Shown here one piece after another: positions 40,985 through 41,026 of a stretch of DNA of 41,026 nucleotides. A model generated the notes under the pieces. That model had not been told where the DNA came from. It did no database searches and saw only the letters and a list, made by a program, of their open reading frames with translations. The position numbers were made by a program, and so were the translations under genes. Source of the stretch: Terfezia claveryi (taxonomy: Eukaryota > Ascomycota > Pezizomycetes > Pezizales > Pezizaceae); the NCBI GenBank assembly GCA_015179025.1, contig WHUX01000345.1, positions 1-41,026 on the forward strand, given 5' to 3'. The first letter of the stretch is position 1, and every line of letters starts with the position of its first letter.

Positions 40985-41026
40985 ATTTTCCTTTCCTGCG
41001 GTATGTTGTATGTCTGTATCAAATTC
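40950..41026 (-). pseudogene. end of RNase H domain, cut by window edge
   Basis: EFDTDIQHTAGKENLIADAL then SRKHKYL, the standard end of the gypsy RT/RNase H (PGKDN..ADALSR). The rest lies beyond 41,026. Confidence 0.9.

Larger units (their letters stand above)
37280..41026 (-). mobile_element. Ty3/gypsy element C (chromovirus type), runs off the window
   Basis: Read on the minus strand from the window edge: RNase H end, a long Cys-rich spacer, H2C2 finger, integrase core, GPY/F-like linker, chromodomain, tail, purine tract and 3' LTR. It is better preserved than elements A and B, with few stops, so it is younger. It interrupts a hAT-like reading frame. Confidence 0.9.

Overview
The window looks like a repeat-rich filamentous fungal (probably ascomycete, Pezizomycotina-type) chromosome segment. 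The evidence is short GT-AG introns (47-66 bp in the host-like genes), Ty3/gypsy, LINE and hAT elements of fungal type, a NACHT-type NLR fragment, and transposon reading frames broken mainly by C-to-T type changes. Stops often sit where glutamine is expected (CAA/CAG to TAA/TAG, i.e. CpA to TpA), the footprint of RIP or methylation-driven decay. I cannot name the species.

Layout. 1-2.66 kb is AT-rich sequence with one decayed reading frame and a ~30-bp tandem repeat. 2,664-16,158 is, I infer, one 13.5-kb hAT-superfamily transposon. It has degenerate TAG-starting termini, a near-identical 8-bp target duplication and shared subterminal blocks. On the plus strand (11.06-15.37 kb) it carries a decayed but clear hAT transposase with BED-like finger, RNase H-like core and dimerisation region. 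On the minus strand it carries two cargo genes: a basic/acidic HMG-like nuclear protein (9.5-7.05 kb) and, most strikingly, a decayed histone H3/CENP-A-like gene (6.36-5.66 kb) with a K-rich tail and histone-fold motifs. A short motif, TCCGTGACA, is reiterated in at least eight clusters that all lie in non-coding parts of this element. A 2.15-kb imperfect palindrome with its own satellite arrays is nested near its left end.

16.9-23.7 kb holds two decayed minus-strand copies of one Ty3/gypsy family. The first contains RT, protease, zinc knuckle and gag, and is interrupted by a 679-bp solo LTR of another family (5-bp TSD GCTAG) and by a 248-bp MITE-like insertion. 21.5-22.8 kb is AT-rich filler.

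24.5-32.8 kb is the host gene island. It has a long plus-strand gene for a 1,292-1,314-residue proline/serine-rich protein of unknown function with a 3n intron, and a convergent minus-strand two-exon gene for a 190-residue HbpS-like/DUF967 (yeast YBR137W-type) protein.

33.6-34.1 kb is a NACHT-domain relic. 34,446-36,720 is a 5'-truncated LINE (RT, RNase H, zinc finger, poly-A) with 12-bp TSDs. 36,748-37,279 is the end of a second hAT-like element, cut by a Ty3/gypsy chromovirus-type element (37,280 to beyond the window end). That element's LTR matches the solo LTR at 19.5 kb in inverted orientation, and it retains a DX35E integrase and a chromodomain. I saw no tRNA, rRNA or CRISPR array.
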